Source of the DNA: Salinisphaera sp. Q1T1-3
Lineage (GTDB): Bacteria; Pseudomonadota; Gammaproteobacteria; Nevskiales; Salinisphaeraceae
Direction of reading: 5' to 3'
NCBI RefSeq assembly: GCF_003602005.1
Contig: NZ_QZWD01000002.1
Location: 248,001 to 312,000, forward strand
DNA length: 64,000 nucleotides
Below, piece by piece: positions 1 through 8,651 of the stretch. A program made the translations under genes and the position numbers. Positions within the stretch are counted from its first letter, which is position 1. Each line of letters begins with the position of its first letter. The notes under the pieces were generated by a model. That model worked only from the letters and a program-made list of their open reading frames with translations, made no database searches and was not told the DNA's origin.

Positions 1-2
1 GG

Positions 3-677
3 GCGCTGTTGTCCGATCCTGCGATGCTGCTGCTCGACGAGCCGCTGGCCTCGCTCGATGCCTCGCGCAAGCAAGAGGTATTGCCTTACATCGCGCGTCT
101 GAGCGCCGAAAGCGAGCTGCCCATCGTCTTTGTCAGTCATCAGCTGGATGAGCTGTTGCGCCTGGCCAATCGACACGTTGCGGTCGTCCAGGGCGGGCGC
201 GTGGTCTTTTCCGGGGCGACCGCCGATTTTCTCTCGCGGCCGTCACTGCTCGGAGCCGAGGGGCATAAGGACACCGGCGTGCTGCTCAAGGCCCATGTGC
301 ACGCCCACGATGTGGACGATGGATTGAGCGTTCTGGCCTGCCCACAGCAGCGTCTGTACGTGCCGCATCTGCCCGGTTATGCGCCGGGCGCCGAAGTGAC
401 GGTGCACGTGCGCGCCCGCGACGTGATTCTGGCGCGGGCCGAACCCGGCGTGACCAGCGCGCTCAACGATCTGCGCGGTATCGTGGTGCACATCGCCGAG
501 GATGCACCGGCGCATGCGGTTGATGTGATTCTGGATATCGACGGCCAGCGGCTCGATGCCCGGATCACGCGCAAGTCGGCGGCCGCGCTGGCGCTCCGGC
601 CGGGCGACGGGGTACACGCGATCATCAAATCGCTGGCACTCGCCGAGCAGGCCTGGCAGCGGCTCGGCGGTCTCTGA
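3..677 (+). CDS. modC: Molybdate ABC transporter ATP-binding protein, 5'-truncated by the window edge
   Basis: This is the C-terminal part of the ATPase that energises molybdate import at the inner membrane. The reading frame is open to the window edge, so the Walker A and signature motifs lie upstream. What is visible is Walker B with D-loop (MLLLDEPLASLDASR), the switch histidine (FVSHQLDE), and then a C-terminal TOBE/Mop-like domain over roughly the last 100 residues, which in ModC binds oxyanion. The DVILARAEPG...SALNDLRG stretch is typical of ModC. Two molybdenum-cofactor fusion genes lie about 4 kb downstream, which supports the assignment. A different oxyanion ABC ATPase is the main alternative. 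Confidence 0.85.
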   Translation, partial: ALLSDPAMLLLDEPLASLDASRKQEVLPYIARLSAESELPIVFVSHQLDELLRLANRHVAVVQGGRVVFSGATADFLSRPSLLGAEGHKDTGVLLKAHVHAHDVDDGLSVLACPQQRLYVPHLPGYAPGAEVTVHVRARDVILARAEPGVTSALNDLRGIVVHIAEDAPAHAVDVILDIDGQRLDARITRKSAAALALRPGDGVHAIIKSLALAEQAWQRLGGL

Positions 678-844
678 CGACCTGTGTCAACTTGGTCGAA
701 GGCGCCGGTCATGCCACGTGACGCCGCGGGGCAGGCGTTGTAGTTTTAACCTGCATCGCGCCGCGTCGCGTTTGGCCTGGTCCCGTTGGGTGGGGAAGTG
801 CCAGACGACTCGCGCCGGTCTTTTTATTCAAACCAGGGGGCAAC

Positions 845-1369
845 ATGAAGAAAGGATTGATCATCGGGTTGGCATGTCTGTGCATCGCACCGGCGGCCAT
901 GGCCGAAGCGCCGTCGAAGGCGTCGATCGACAAGCTGCTGAAGGTGATGCACAGCCAGCAGCTCGTCGAGAGCATGCAGTCTCAGATCGAACAGTCGAGT
1001 CGTCAGGCGATGCAGGCGGCATTGAAGGGAGAAAAACCCAGCGCGGCCGAGCAGAAGGCCATCGACGACATGCAGGATCAAATGATGGCCGTGATCCAGG
1101 ACAGCACGAAGTGGTCCGACATGCGGCCGATGTTCGTCAAGATATACCAGCAGTCGTTCGATCAGCACGAGGTCGACGGCATGACGAAGTTCTACAGTTC
1201 CGACGTCGGGCAATCGGTCGTCAAGAAGATGCCCAACGTCATGCACCAGACGACCGAGATCATGCAGCAGAAAGTCCAGGCGATGATGCCGCGTATCGTG
1301 GCCATCCAGAAACGGTTCCAGCAGCGCATGAAGACGATTCACGCGCAATCGGACGACGGCGCTTCCTGA
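845..1369 (+). CDS. DUF2059-type exported protein
   Basis: A 174-residue protein with a clear Sec signal peptide (MKKGLIIGLACLCIAPAAMA, cleavage after AMA). The mature part is helical, rich in Gln and Met, and carries the DUF2059 pattern: a 'VESMQSQIEQ' helix, then KWSDMRPMFVKIYQQSFDQ, 'EVDGMTKFYSSDVGQSVVKKMP', and a Met/Gln-rich end. The SD-like AGGGGGC lies just before the ATG. The family is periplasmic and its function is unknown. It stands alone, convergent with the arsenic operon. Confidence 0.8.
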   Translation: MKKGLIIGLACLCIAPAAMAEAPSKASIDKLLKVMHSQQLVESMQSQIEQSSRQAMQAALKGEKPSAAEQKAIDDMQDQMMAVIQDSTKWSDMRPMFVKIYQQSFDQHEVDGMTKFYSSDVGQSVVKKMPNVMHQTTEIMQQKVQAMMPRIVAIQKRFQQRMKTIHAQSDDGAS

Positions 1370-1382
1370 GCCGGACGGGTGT

Positions 1383-1411
1383 CGCGGGGCCCGTGGTTGT
1401 CGGGTCCCGCG
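1383..1411. terminator. GC-rich hairpin between convergent genes
   Basis: CGCGGGGCCCG (1383-1393) pairs with CGGGTCCCGCG (1401-1411) with one G-U pair and a 7-nt loop. It lies between the ends of the DUF2059 gene and arsB, which converge. There is no T-tract, so it is a stem-loop that may slow or end transcription from both sides rather than a classic intrinsic terminator. Confidence 0.45.
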
Positions 1412-1417
1412 GCGGGG

Positions 1418-2737
1418 TCAGCCGCTTGGTGCCGGGCTCACCAGCGGCAGCCACAGGGCAAGCATCAACAGGGTGGCGATCAAGACCGGCGGCGTGAGCA
1501 GCAGGCCGATCTTCATGTACTGCCCCCAGCCGATGCGATATCCCTTCCTGGCCAGCACGTGCAGCCACAAGAGCGTGGCGAGGCTGCCGATCGGCGTGAA
1601 TTTCGGCCCCAGGTCGTTGCCGATGACGTTGGCGTAGATCATCAGCTGCGCGGTCTGGTGCGAAAGCTCGGCATGATCGATGGCCAGCGCCCCGAGGAGC
1701 GTGGCCGGCAGATTGTTCATCACCGAGGCCAGCCCGGCGGCCAGCAGCCCGCTGCCCACGGTCGCCAGGATCGTGCCCCGGTCGGCCAGCCATTCCAGCG
1801 CCTGTACGCCGTAGTCGGTCAGGCCGGCCCGACCGAGGCCGTAGACCACGATATACATGCCGACCGAGAACAGCACGATCTGCCAGGGGGCACCGGCCAG
1901 GATCGGTTTCAGCGCGATGTGTGCCCCGCGGCCCCGGCGCCAGAAGCGCGAGGCCAGGGCCAGCAGCAGGGCCGCGACGAGGCCCGTCACGAACGCGAAC
2001 GGCACGCCGCGTGCCGCCAGGGCGACGTAGGCGATCAGCAAGAGCACCAGTAGCGGCAGGGCGCTCACGAAGACCAGCCGATCGCGAATCGCCGCCGCCG
2101 GGGCGGACAGTTGTTCCAGCGGATAGCGCGTTGGGAGGCGACGGCCGAAGGCGAGCCAGAGCACGGCCAGTGTGCTGGCGATGGAAACCAGATTCACCGG
2201 GCCCATGACCTGCGCGTAATCGGTGAAGGTCAGCGAGAAATAGTTGGCGCTGACGATATTCACGAGATTGGAGATCACCAGCGGCAGGCTCGCGGTATCG
2301 GCGATGAAACCGGTGGCGATGATGAAGGCCAGGGCGGCGTCCGGCCGGAAATCCAGCCGCAGCAGGATGGCAATGACGATCGGGGTGAGCAGCAGGGCGG
2401 CGCCGTCGTTGGCGAACACCGCGGCGATGGCCGCGCCGAGCAAAACGATCAGTGGAAACAGGCGATGTCCGCGTCCACCGCCCCAGCGGGCGATGTGACG
2501 TGCCGCCCATTCGAAACAGCCGGCGTCGTCGAGAATGAGCGAGATGATGATCAGGGCGACGAACGTGAACGTGGCGTCCCATACGATATGCCAGACCGTG
2601 GCGATGTCGTCGATCTGCACGACCCCGGTGGCCAGCGCCAGCGCCGCCCCGCCGAGCGCGCTCCAGCCGATGCCGAGCCCCCGTGGTTGCCAGATCACCA
2701 GCACCAGCGTGGCGACGAAAATGGCGAAGGCCAGCAC
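1418..2737 (-). CDS. arsB: Arsenite efflux membrane protein ArsB
   Basis: ArsB exports arsenite/antimonite across the inner membrane. The protein is hydrophobic throughout with about 11-12 membrane segments. It opens with LAFAIFVATLVLVIWQPRG, the usual ArsB N-terminus, and has the conserved 'VMNNLPATLLG' loop and the 'NVIGNDLGPKFTPIGSLATLLW' stretch. I chose the GTG at 2735-2737 (440 residues, the family length). The ATG at 2791 would add 18 proline/arginine-rich residues and overlap arsH. With the GTG the gene begins one base after the arsH stop, so translation is probably coupled. Third gene of arsR-arsH-arsB. Confidence 0.92.
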   Translation of the reverse strand: MLAFAIFVATLVLVIWQPRGLGIGWSALGGAALALATGVVQIDDIATVWHIVWDATFTFVALIIISLILDDAGCFEWAARHIARWGGGRGHRLFPLIVLLGAAIAAVFANDGAALLLTPIVIAILLRLDFRPDAALAFIIATGFIADTASLPLVISNLVNIVSANYFSLTFTDYAQVMGPVNLVSIASTLAVLWLAFGRRLPTRYPLEQLSAPAAAIRDRLVFVSALPLLVLLLIAYVALAARGVPFAFVTGLVAALLLALASRFWRRGRGAHIALKPILAGAPWQIVLFSVGMYIVVYGLGRAGLTDYGVQALEWLADRGTILATVGSGLLAAGLASVMNNLPATLLGALAIDHAELSHQTAQLMIYANVIGNDLGPKFTPIGSLATLLWLHVLARKGYRIGWGQYMKIGLLLTPPVLIATLLMLALWLPLVSPAPSG

Positions 2738-2738
2738 G

Positions 2739-3464
2739 TCAGCGCGAGGCCGGCTGATTGACGCGGGCCGAGGTCTCGGCGGCCGACTCAAGGCGTTCCG
2801 AGTAACGATCGGTCAGATATTCACGCCGATCGCGCACGAGCCACGTGAACTTGACGAGTTCCTCGCACACATCGACCACGCGTCGGTACAGGGCCGATTC
2901 GCGCATCCGGCCGGCCTCGTCGAACTCCCCGAAGGCCTTGGGCACCGAGGACTGATTCGGGATGGTGACCATGCGCATCCAGCGGCCCAACAGGCGCATC
3001 TGGTTCACGGCATTGAAACTCTGGCTGCCGCCGGAAACCTGCATCACGGCCAGCGTCTTGCCCTGCGTGGGACGTATGCCGCCGAGTGCCAGCGGGATCC
3101 AGTCGATCTGTGCCTTCATGACTGCGGTCATCGCCCCGTGACGTTCGGGGCTGACCCAGACCATGCCTTCCGACCAGGACGCGGCGTCGCGCAGGACGCG
3201 CACACGGGGATGGTCGGCATCGACATCGTCGGGCAGCGGCAGGCCACTCGGGTCGAATCGCCGGACCTCGGCGCCGTAGCCGGTCAGAAGACGTTCGGCC
3301 TCGTCGGCGAGAAAACGCGAGTAGGAACGTGCCCGGAGCGAGCCGTGCAACACCAGAATGCGCGGCGCATGCGACGCTGCCGCCGGGCCGGCGAGGGCCG
3401 CGGTGTCGATCGGCTCGGCCGCGTTCGGCCAAATCTGGGGCGTATCGTGGAATCGGGTCGTCAT
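2739..3464 (-). CDS. arsH: Arsenical resistance NADPH-FMN reductase ArsH
   Basis: 241 residues, flavodoxin-like fold. ArsH is an FMN-dependent NADPH oxidoreductase that oxidises trivalent organoarsenicals and guards against redox stress. The phosphate-binding loop is [20 protein letters not shown] at about residues 37-56, and the ArsH signature [20 protein letters not shown] follows near residue 110. The N-terminal extension (residues 1-34) is normal for ArsH. It is the middle gene of the ars operon, 97 bp downstream of arsR and directly abutting arsB. Confidence 0.92.
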   Translation of the reverse strand: MTTRFHDTPQIWPNAAEPIDTAALAGPAAASHAPRILVLHGSLRARSYSRFLADEAERLLTGYGAEVRRFDPSGLPLPDDVDADHPRVRVLRDAASWSEGMVWVSPERHGAMTAVMKAQIDWIPLALGGIRPTQGKTLAVMQVSGGSQSFNAVNQMRLLGRWMRMVTIPNQSSVPKAFGEFDEAGRMRESALYRRVVDVCEELVKFTWLVRDRREYLTDRYSERLESAAETSARVNQPASR

Positions 3465-3561
3465 GGTCGGTTTCCCGGCAGGGGTATCGACAGGGGGATA
3501 GCGTGTCGCAGGGCGTCGCTCGCCACGGCCGTGGACGCGGCGCGTGGACGGCAGCGGCGGG

Positions 3562-3891
3562 TCAATCCGGCGCGTCGGTGGGGGCGGCCGGCCAGCACAG
3601 CGATGGGCGATTGCCGCAGCAGTCGTGCAATAGAAAACCCAGGATCGAGTCGACGGTCGCGAGATTCGCCCGATAGATGATCGAGCGGCTCTCGCGATGT
3701 GCGACCGCCAGACCGGCCCGTGTGAGCGTGCGCAGGTGCGTCGACAGCGTGTTGTGTGGCACGTCCAGCTGTCGCGCGATCTCGCCGGCGGGCAGACCGT
3801 TCGGCTCGTGGGCGATCAGCAGGCGCACCGTCTCCAGCCGGGTCTGCTGGGCGAGTGCGGCGAAACAATCGATGGCGTTGTTCTTGTCCAT
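3562..3891 (-). CDS. arsR: ArsR-family arsenic-sensing repressor
   Basis: 109 residues, winged helix-turn-helix. The recognition region is '[25 protein letters not shown]'-like at about residues 38-62. Near the C-terminus is [10 protein letters not shown] with Cys91, Cys92 and Cys99. A CC-x(5-6)-C site in this position is the As(III) sensor in the Acidithiobacillus-type ArsR proteins, unlike the CxC site of the plasmid type. It heads the arsR-arsH-arsB operon. The start codon directly abuts a palindrome at 3892-3911, so repression may also block initiation. There is no room for a standard SD, so the mRNA may be leaderless or the true start may be slightly further in. Confidence 0.88.
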   Translation of the reverse strand: MDKNNAIDCFAALAQQTRLETVRLLIAHEPNGLPAGEIARQLDVPHNTLSTHLRTLTRAGLAVAHRESRSIIYRANLATVDSILGFLLHDCCGNRPSLCWPAAPTDAPD

Positions 3892-3911
3892 ATGTCGACG
3901 ATTATCGACAT
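3892..3911. promoter_or_regulatory. Likely ArsR operator
   Basis: ATGTCGA (3892-3898) and TCGACAT (3905-3911) form a perfect 7-bp inverted repeat with a 6-bp spacer (CGATTA), immediately upstream of the arsR start codon. Position and symmetry fit autoregulation by the ArsR dimer. Binding is an inference. Confidence 0.6.
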
Positions 3912-3950
3912 GATGCAGCGGATTGCAATGCCGACATGGCGCTCGGCCAG

Positions 3951-4140
3951 GGCCTGTTATTAAGCCGGCATAAAAATAGATGGTTTTTCGGGTTGATAAC
4001 GCGCGTGTGCGAAAACACGCGCGCCACGGTCAACGGCCGTGAAGCCATTGAAAATAAAAAGACGGACAAGGGCCGGCGTTTCTTTCGATGGCGTTGAAGA
4101 CAGCTGACGTCGTCAGCTGTTTTGGTGCCGGATTAATAAC
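3951..4140 (-). repeat. 185-bp hairpin repeat, copy 1 (with a GGCCTGTT end)
   Basis: One of three copies of the same 185-bp unit (core 3956-4140; others at 23587-23771 and 26896-27080). Ends are inverted: GTTATTAAGCCGGCA (3956-3970) and TGCCGGATTAATAAC (4126-4140), 14 of 15 matching. Inside are three hairpins: CGCGCGTGT/ACACGCGCG, a CACGG/CCGTG-type stem, and ACAGCTGACG/CGTCAGCTGT around 4110. The unit is preceded by GGCCT and followed by ACGTCGCCCGTGACCGCG, which together look like the end of the larger GGCCTGTTAACAC repeat seen at 30119 and 35994, split at GTTAAC. No coding potential is shared between copies. This fills most of the 379-bp gap between arsR and moaC-moaB. Confidence 0.85.
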
Positions 4141-4270
4141 ACGTCGCCCGTGACCGCGTTGCCGTCGTCTGAGACCAATGAAAGCCAACACCCGAAAACG
4201 GCGATTGTGCGCCATCGCAGCTGTCCGGCAGTCGATGACACGGCCGCCGGCCGGACGCCGCGCGGGCCGC

Positions 4271-5194
4271 TCAGGCGGGCTTGTCGGCCGTGAAGCGCGC
4301 GTGGATTTCCAGGATATGGATCAGGCTCGGCAGCAGTGCAGCCATGGTTTCGTCTGCGCCGCGCCGGCTGCCGGGAAACGTCACGACCAGCGTGTGCCCG
4401 ATGAACCCGGCCACGCCGCGCGACATCACGGCATAGGGGGAGCGCTTCTGGCCGAAGGCACGCGCGGTCTCCATGAGCCCCGGCATTGGCGTGGTCAGCC
4501 GCGGCTCGATGGTCTCGACCACCTGATCACGCGGGCCGATGCCGGTCCCGCCCACGGTGATCACCAGCGGTGTGTGGGCGGCCACGGCATCGTCCAGCGT
4601 TTGTGCCAGCGCCTCGGGTTCTTCGCGCAGCACCTGATAATCCAATGGCGCAAAGCCGGCCGAGACCAGGGCATCGGCCGTATTGCGCCCGGCGGCATCG
4701 CTCTTGGCGCCGTCGGCGGCGGGGTTGGAGACCATGTACACCGCAGCACCCAGCGGCTCGGCCAGTCGGCGGCTGTGATCGCTCTTGCCACCGGTCTTGT
4801 CGAGCAGCTGTGTATCGCCGATCGCCAGTTCGTCGGGCTCGGCGTAGGGCTTGAGCATGTCGTAGAGCGTCAGGGCGGCCATGCTGGCTGCGGTCAGTGC
4901 TTCCATTTCCACGCCGGTCGGTCCGATGGTGTGGACCTCGGCCCGAATCGCGACATGGTCATCGGCGATCTCGAAATGCACCTCGGCCGCGTGGATCGGC
5001 AGCGGATGGCACAGCGGCAGCAGTTCGTCGGTGCGCTTGGCCGCCAGAATACCGGCGATGCGGGCGCTGGCCTGCGGATCGCCCTTTTCCGTATCGCGCT
5101 CGGCGATACGCGCCAGACAGTGGGCGGGCGCATAGAAGCGTGCCGCTGCGGTGGCCGAGCGCAGCGTGTCCGGTTTCATGCCGACGTTTTTCAT
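4271..5194 (-). CDS. moaCB: MoaC-MoaB fusion for molybdenum cofactor synthesis
   Basis: 307 residues joining two pathway enzymes. Residues about 1-150 are MoaC (cyclic pyranopterin monophosphate synthase): KGDPQASARIAGILAAKRT, PLCHPLPI with the conserved His, and GVEMEALTAASMAALTLYDM. Residues about 155-307 are a MoaB/MogA-type molybdopterin-binding domain with VITVGGTGIGPRDQVVETIE and a PMPGLMETAR loop. MoaC acts just after MoaA, while MoaB/MogA adenylates molybdopterin at the end of the pathway. The gene lies 23 bp downstream of the moaD-moaE fusion on the same strand, so the two are probably one operon. No moaA is in the window. Confidence 0.9.
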   Translation of the reverse strand: MKNVGMKPDTLRSATAAARFYAPAHCLARIAERDTEKGDPQASARIAGILAAKRTDELLPLCHPLPIHAAEVHFEIADDHVAIRAEVHTIGPTGVEMEALTAASMAALTLYDMLKPYAEPDELAIGDTQLLDKTGGKSDHSRRLAEPLGAAVYMVSNPAADGAKSDAAGRNTADALVSAGFAPLDYQVLREEPEALAQTLDDAVAAHTPLVITVGGTGIGPRDQVVETIEPRLTTPMPGLMETARAFGQKRSPYAVMSRGVAGFIGHTLVVTFPGSRRGADETMAALLPSLIHILEIHARFTADKPA

Positions 5195-5217
5195 GGCGAG
5201 CGGGTATCAGTATGGGA

Positions 5218-5925
5218 TCAGGAGGAGCGCGGGCGCTCGGGCTGCGGTACGGCGGTGCCGTCGAGCCAGGCCTGCGTGCCGTCGACATAGTATTCGTTCT
5301 TCCAAACCGCCACGCGTGCCTTGAGTTCCTCGAGCGCGTGTTCGGCGGCGGCGAAGGCCGGGGCCCGATGCACGGCGCGTACCACGATATAGACGCTCAT
5401 CTCGCCCAGGCCGAGACGGCCGGTGCGATGCTGCATGCGACACGCGGTGATATCGAAGGCGTCCAGTGTTTCGCCCTCGATCTCGGCCATGGTGCGAGCG
5501 GCGAGCGGGCCATAGGCCGAATAATCCATGGCCGTGACTTCGCGCCCGGCGTTGGACAGACGCACGGTGCCACCGAACACGACCATCGCGCCGGCGGTGA
5601 TATCGGCGGTTTCGGCCATCAGCGCGTCGAGATCCAGCGGTGCCTCGGTCAGATGGGCCGTCGTGTCCTGGCCACCCGAGACCGGCGGAATGAGCGCGAT
5701 TTCGTCGCCGTCGGCCAGCTCGGTGTCGGCGGCGAGCAGGGTATCGCCACGGGCACAGGCAGTACGCGCCAGCAGGCCCGCGGCCGCCGGCCAGTGCGAT
5801 GCGGCGGCGGCAAGCAGCCCCGCGGGCGTCTGCGGGGGCGACAGGTCGAACCCGACCTGCTCGCCGCCCAGTTGGTCGACAAGCGCGCCGTGGCAGTCGA
5901 GCGTGATGTGAACGGTTTCGGCCAT
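5218..5925 (-). CDS. MoaD-MoaE fusion, molybdopterin synthase
   Basis: 235 residues. The N-terminal ~85 residues are a ubiquitin-like MoaD domain ending in ALIPPVSGGQ. The Gly-Gly is normally the free, thiocarboxylated C-terminus. A MoaE domain follows: 'DITAGAMVVFGGTVR', ...MEIEGETLDAF-type core, 'VRAVHRAPAFAAAEHALEELK', and the catalytic lysine stretch ELKARVAVWKNEYYVDG. The same domain order occurs in mycobacterial MoaX, where cleavage after the Gly-Gly has been reported. I infer a similar cleavage here. Start is the ATG at 5925; longer in-frame starts add only low-complexity sequence overlapping rpiA. No strong SD is visible. Confidence 0.88.
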   Translation of the reverse strand: MAETVHITLDCHGALVDQLGGEQVGFDLSPPQTPAGLLAAAASHWPAAAGLLARTACARGDTLLAADTELADGDEIALIPPVSGGQDTTAHLTEAPLDLDALMAETADITAGAMVVFGGTVRLSNAGREVTAMDYSAYGPLAARTMAEIEGETLDAFDITACRMQHRTGRLGLGEMSVYIVVRAVHRAPAFAAAEHALEELKARVAVWKNEYYVDGTQAWLDGTAVPQPERPRSS

Positions 5926-6019
5926 GAGGGGCGTGACGGGCGCAAAGCGACTGGGTTGGCCAGTGTAGCGGTTCGAAGGGCGATCGCGACAAGACGGCCG
6001 ACCCGAAGCCGGCCCGGTG

Positions 6020-6682
6020 TCAGCGCGTGATGGTCCGCGCGCCGCTGTTGTCGGCGAGGACGAGCACATCGGCCGGCCGAGCCGCGAACAGGCCCACGGT
6101 GACCACGCCGGGAATCGCGTTGATCCGGGTTTCCATGGCTTTCGGATCGGTCAGATCCAGGCCGTAGACGTCGAGCACGGGATTGTCGTTATCGCTCGAA
6201 AAGCCCTGGCGCAGCTCGGGGCTGCCGCCGAGACGGACCATCGCCCGCGCCACGGCGCTGCGGCCCATCTCGATGACCTCGACCGGCAGCGGGAACGCGC
6301 CGAGCACGTCCACCTGCTTGCTGGGATCAACCATGCAGATGAAGCGCTCGGACACGCTGGCGATGATCTTCTCCCGCGTCATGGCGCCACCGCCGCCCTT
6401 GATGAGCTCAAGCCGCGGATTGACCTCGTCCGCGCCATCGACATAGACGGGCAGGTCGCCGGCGAAGTTGAGTGTTTCGACCTGGAAGCCCGCTTTCTTG
6501 AGCTGTGCCGTGGTCGCTTCCGAGCTGGACACGCAGCCCTTCAGGCGCGGCCGTTTCTCGGCGAGCACATCGATGAAATGATTGACCGTCGAGCCGGTGC
6601 CGACGCCGAGATACTCGTCCTCGACCACGTATTCGAAGGCGGCTTCCGCTGCGGCCCGTTTGTATTGATCCTGTTTCGACAT
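6020..6682 (-). CDS. rpiA: Ribose-5-phosphate isomerase A
   Basis: 220 residues, the usual length. RpiA interconverts ribose-5-phosphate and ribulose-5-phosphate in the non-oxidative pentose phosphate pathway. Signature stretches are [17 protein letters not shown] (phosphate-binding loop), [18 protein letters not shown] with the catalytic Asp, and [14 protein letters not shown] with the catalytic Glu/Lys region. The start is ATG 6682 ([11 protein letters not shown]), preceded by GGGGAGCG in the transcript direction. It lies between yggS and moaD-moaE on the same strand. Confidence 0.95.
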   Translation of the reverse strand: MSKQDQYKRAAAEAAFEYVVEDEYLGVGTGSTVNHFIDVLAEKRPRLKGCVSSSEATTAQLKKAGFQVETLNFAGDLPVYVDGADEVNPRLELIKGGGGAMTREKIIASVSERFICMVDPSKQVDVLGAFPLPVEVIEMGRSAVARAMVRLGGSPELRQGFSSDNDNPVLDVYGLDLTDPKAMETRINAIPGVVTVGLFAARPADVLVLADNSGARTITR

Positions 6683-6787
6683 GTCGCTCCCCGGCTGGTG
6701 CTGTTCGCCCGGCGGCCGCATGCGTGGCAACGGCCGCGTGCGCGGCAGTGTAGCGGCATCGGGCAATGCCGGAAAACTCGGGTCGGT

Positions 6788-7498
6788 TCACTGGCCTCGG
6801 GCGCCGAAGATCGCGGTGCCGATACGGATATGGGTCGCGCCCTCGGCAATCGCGGCCTCGAGATCCGCACTCATGCCCATCGACAGCGTATCGAGCGCGT
6901 GGCCGGCCGCATTCAGTCGCTCGCGTATCTCGCGCAGGGCAGCGAAGGGCCGGCGCTGGGCGGCGAAATCCTCGGTGTGGGCCGGAATCGTCATCAGCCC
7001 GCGAAGCCGCACATTATCGAGCTCGGCGATCCGGTCGGCGAGTGCTTCGACGGCGTCGGGTGCCACGCCGGACTTGCTCGTCTCGTCGTCGATATTGACC
7101 TGGATACAGGCATTGATCGGGGCAAGTGCGGCCGGGCGTTGCTCGGACAGGCGTCGGGCGATCTTGAAGCGGTCGATCGCATGGGTCCAGTCGAAATGCG
7201 CGGCGATGTCGCGGGTCTTGTTCGACTGGATGTCGCCGACGAAATGCCAGCGCGGCGCCGGCTCGGCCTTGGCCAGCGCCTCGATCTTGGCCAGCGCATC
7301 CTGCAGATAGTTCTCGCCGAAGTCGCGCTGCCCCGTGCCCAGAGCGCGCTCGACCATGGCGGCCGGTTTGGTCTTGCTGATCGCCACGAGATGGATCGTG
7401 GCAGGATCGCGGTCATGCTTTGCCGCGGCCGCGGCAATGCGCTCGTGCACGGCCGTCAGACGGGCGACGACATCGACATCGGTTTCGGCTTGGCTCAT
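6788..7498 (-). CDS. yggS: YggS/PROSC pyridoxal-phosphate homeostasis protein
   Basis: A PLP-binding alanine-racemase-fold protein without known catalysis, which buffers cellular PLP. The PLP lysine is in HLVAISKTKPA. Other family landmarks are DFGENYLQDALAK, WHFVGDIQSNKTRDI, LRGLMTIPAH and LSMGMSADLEAAIAEGATHI-type phosphate contacts near the C-terminus, then RIGTAIFGAR. ATG 7498 gives 236 residues; an in-frame ATG at 7510 adds four. It is divergent from pilT, as in Pseudomonas. Confidence 0.93.
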   Translation of the reverse strand: MSQAETDVDVVARLTAVHERIAAAAAKHDRDPATIHLVAISKTKPAAMVERALGTGQRDFGENYLQDALAKIEALAKAEPAPRWHFVGDIQSNKTRDIAAHFDWTHAIDRFKIARRLSEQRPAALAPINACIQVNIDDETSKSGVAPDAVEALADRIAELDNVRLRGLMTIPAHTEDFAAQRRPFAALREIRERLNAAGHALDTLSMGMSADLEAAIAEGATHIRIGTAIFGARGQ

Positions 7499-7599
7499 GG
7501 CAGCGGGCATCGCGATTGACTTGCCGGTAGGATAACGAAAAGCATGCGTTGCATTGTGGCCGTCGCGACCACCACGCACCGATCGACTGGGGGAAAGGG

Positions 7600-8637
7600 A
7601 TGGACATCTCGCAACTGCTGGCATTCTCGGTCAAGCAGGGCGCATCGGATCTGCACCTGTCGGCCGGCCTGCCGCCGATGATTCGTGTCGATGGCGACAT
7701 CCGCCGGATCAATCTGCCCGCGATGGAGGACAAGGAGGTCTTCGGGCTCGTTCAGGACATCATGAACGATCGGCAGCGCCGTGATTACGACGAGCATCTG
7801 GAAACCGACTTCTCCTTCGAGATCGATGGCTTGGCGCGCTTTCGCGTCAACGCGTTCCATCAGAACCGGGGCACCGGGGCAGTCTTTCGCACGATTCCTT
7901 CCGAAGTGCTATCGCTGGCCGATCTGGGCGCGCCGGCCAGTTTCGCCGAAATCGCATCGCTGCCACGCGGTCTGGTGCTGGTCACCGGGCCGACGGGGTC
8001 GGGCAAATCGACCACGCTGGCGGCGATGATCAACCACAAGAACCAGAACGAACTCGGGCATATCCTGACCATCGAGGACCCGATCGAGTTCGTGCACGCC
8101 TCGCAGAAATGCCTGATCAACCAGCGCGAGATCGCCCGCGACACCCATTCGTTTTCGGTCGCGCTGCGCAGCGCGCTGCGCGAGGATCCGGATACCATCC
8201 TCGTCGGCGAACTGCGCGATCTGGAAACCATCCGGCTGGCGCTGACCGCGGCCGAGACGGGGCATCTGGTCTTCGGCACGTTGCATACCTCGTCCGCGGC
8301 CAAGACGATCGACCGTGTGATCGACGTGTTTCCCGGCAGCGAGAAGGATATGGTGCGGGCCATGCTGTCCGAATCGCTGGTCGCGGTGATTTCGCAGACC
8401 CTGCTCAAGCGTCGCGACAGCGGCGGGCGGGTGGCCGCGCACGAGATCATGCGCGGCACGCCGGCGATTCGTAACCTGATTCGCGAAGGCAAGATCGCGC
8501 AGATGTATTCGGCGATCCAGACCGGTCAGACCGCCGGCATGCAGACGCTCGACCAGTGTCTGGCGGAGCTGGTGCGACGCGGTGAGGTCGAGCGCGAGGA
8601 GGCCCGTCGTCGCGCCGCCAATCGCGACGCGGTCTGA
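7600..8637 (+). CDS. pilT: Type IV pilus retraction ATPase PilT
   Basis: 345 residues. PilT hexamers at the inner membrane depolymerise type IV pili for twitching. The order is the PAS-like N-terminal domain (KQGASDLHLSAGLPPMIRVDG), Walker A GPTGSGKSTTLAAM, the Asp box 'TIEDPIEF', Walker B ILVGELRDLETIRLAL, and the His box TGHLVFGTLHTSSAAKTIDR. The C-terminal AIRNLIREGK region matches the retraction motif. ATG 7600 is chosen for its SD (GGGGGAAAGG) and the standard MDISQLLAFSVKQGAS start. It is the first of three related ATPases. Confidence 0.95.
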   Translation: MDISQLLAFSVKQGASDLHLSAGLPPMIRVDGDIRRINLPAMEDKEVFGLVQDIMNDRQRRDYDEHLETDFSFEIDGLARFRVNAFHQNRGTGAVFRTIPSEVLSLADLGAPASFAEIASLPRGLVLVTGPTGSGKSTTLAAMINHKNQNELGHILTIEDPIEFVHASQKCLINQREIARDTHSFSVALRSALREDPDTILVGELRDLETIRLALTAAETGHLVFGTLHTSSAAKTIDRVIDVFPGSEKDMVRAMLSESLVAVISQTLLKRRDSGGRVAAHEIMRGTPAIRNLIREGKIAQMYSAIQTGQTAGMQTLDQCLAELVRRGEVEREEARRRAANRDAV

Positions 8638-8651
8638 GCGGAGGCTGTTCC

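Noticed and set aside
1260-2582. A 440-residue arginine-rich frame overlapping arsB in another register
   Set aside because: ArsB motifs and membrane segments are in the other frame; this one is Arg/Gly/Pro-rich shadow.
3951-4140. A tRNA or other classical RNA gene in the hairpin-rich repeat
   Set aside because: There is no cloverleaf, T-loop consensus or CCA context; the stems are simple inverted repeats with transposon-like ends.
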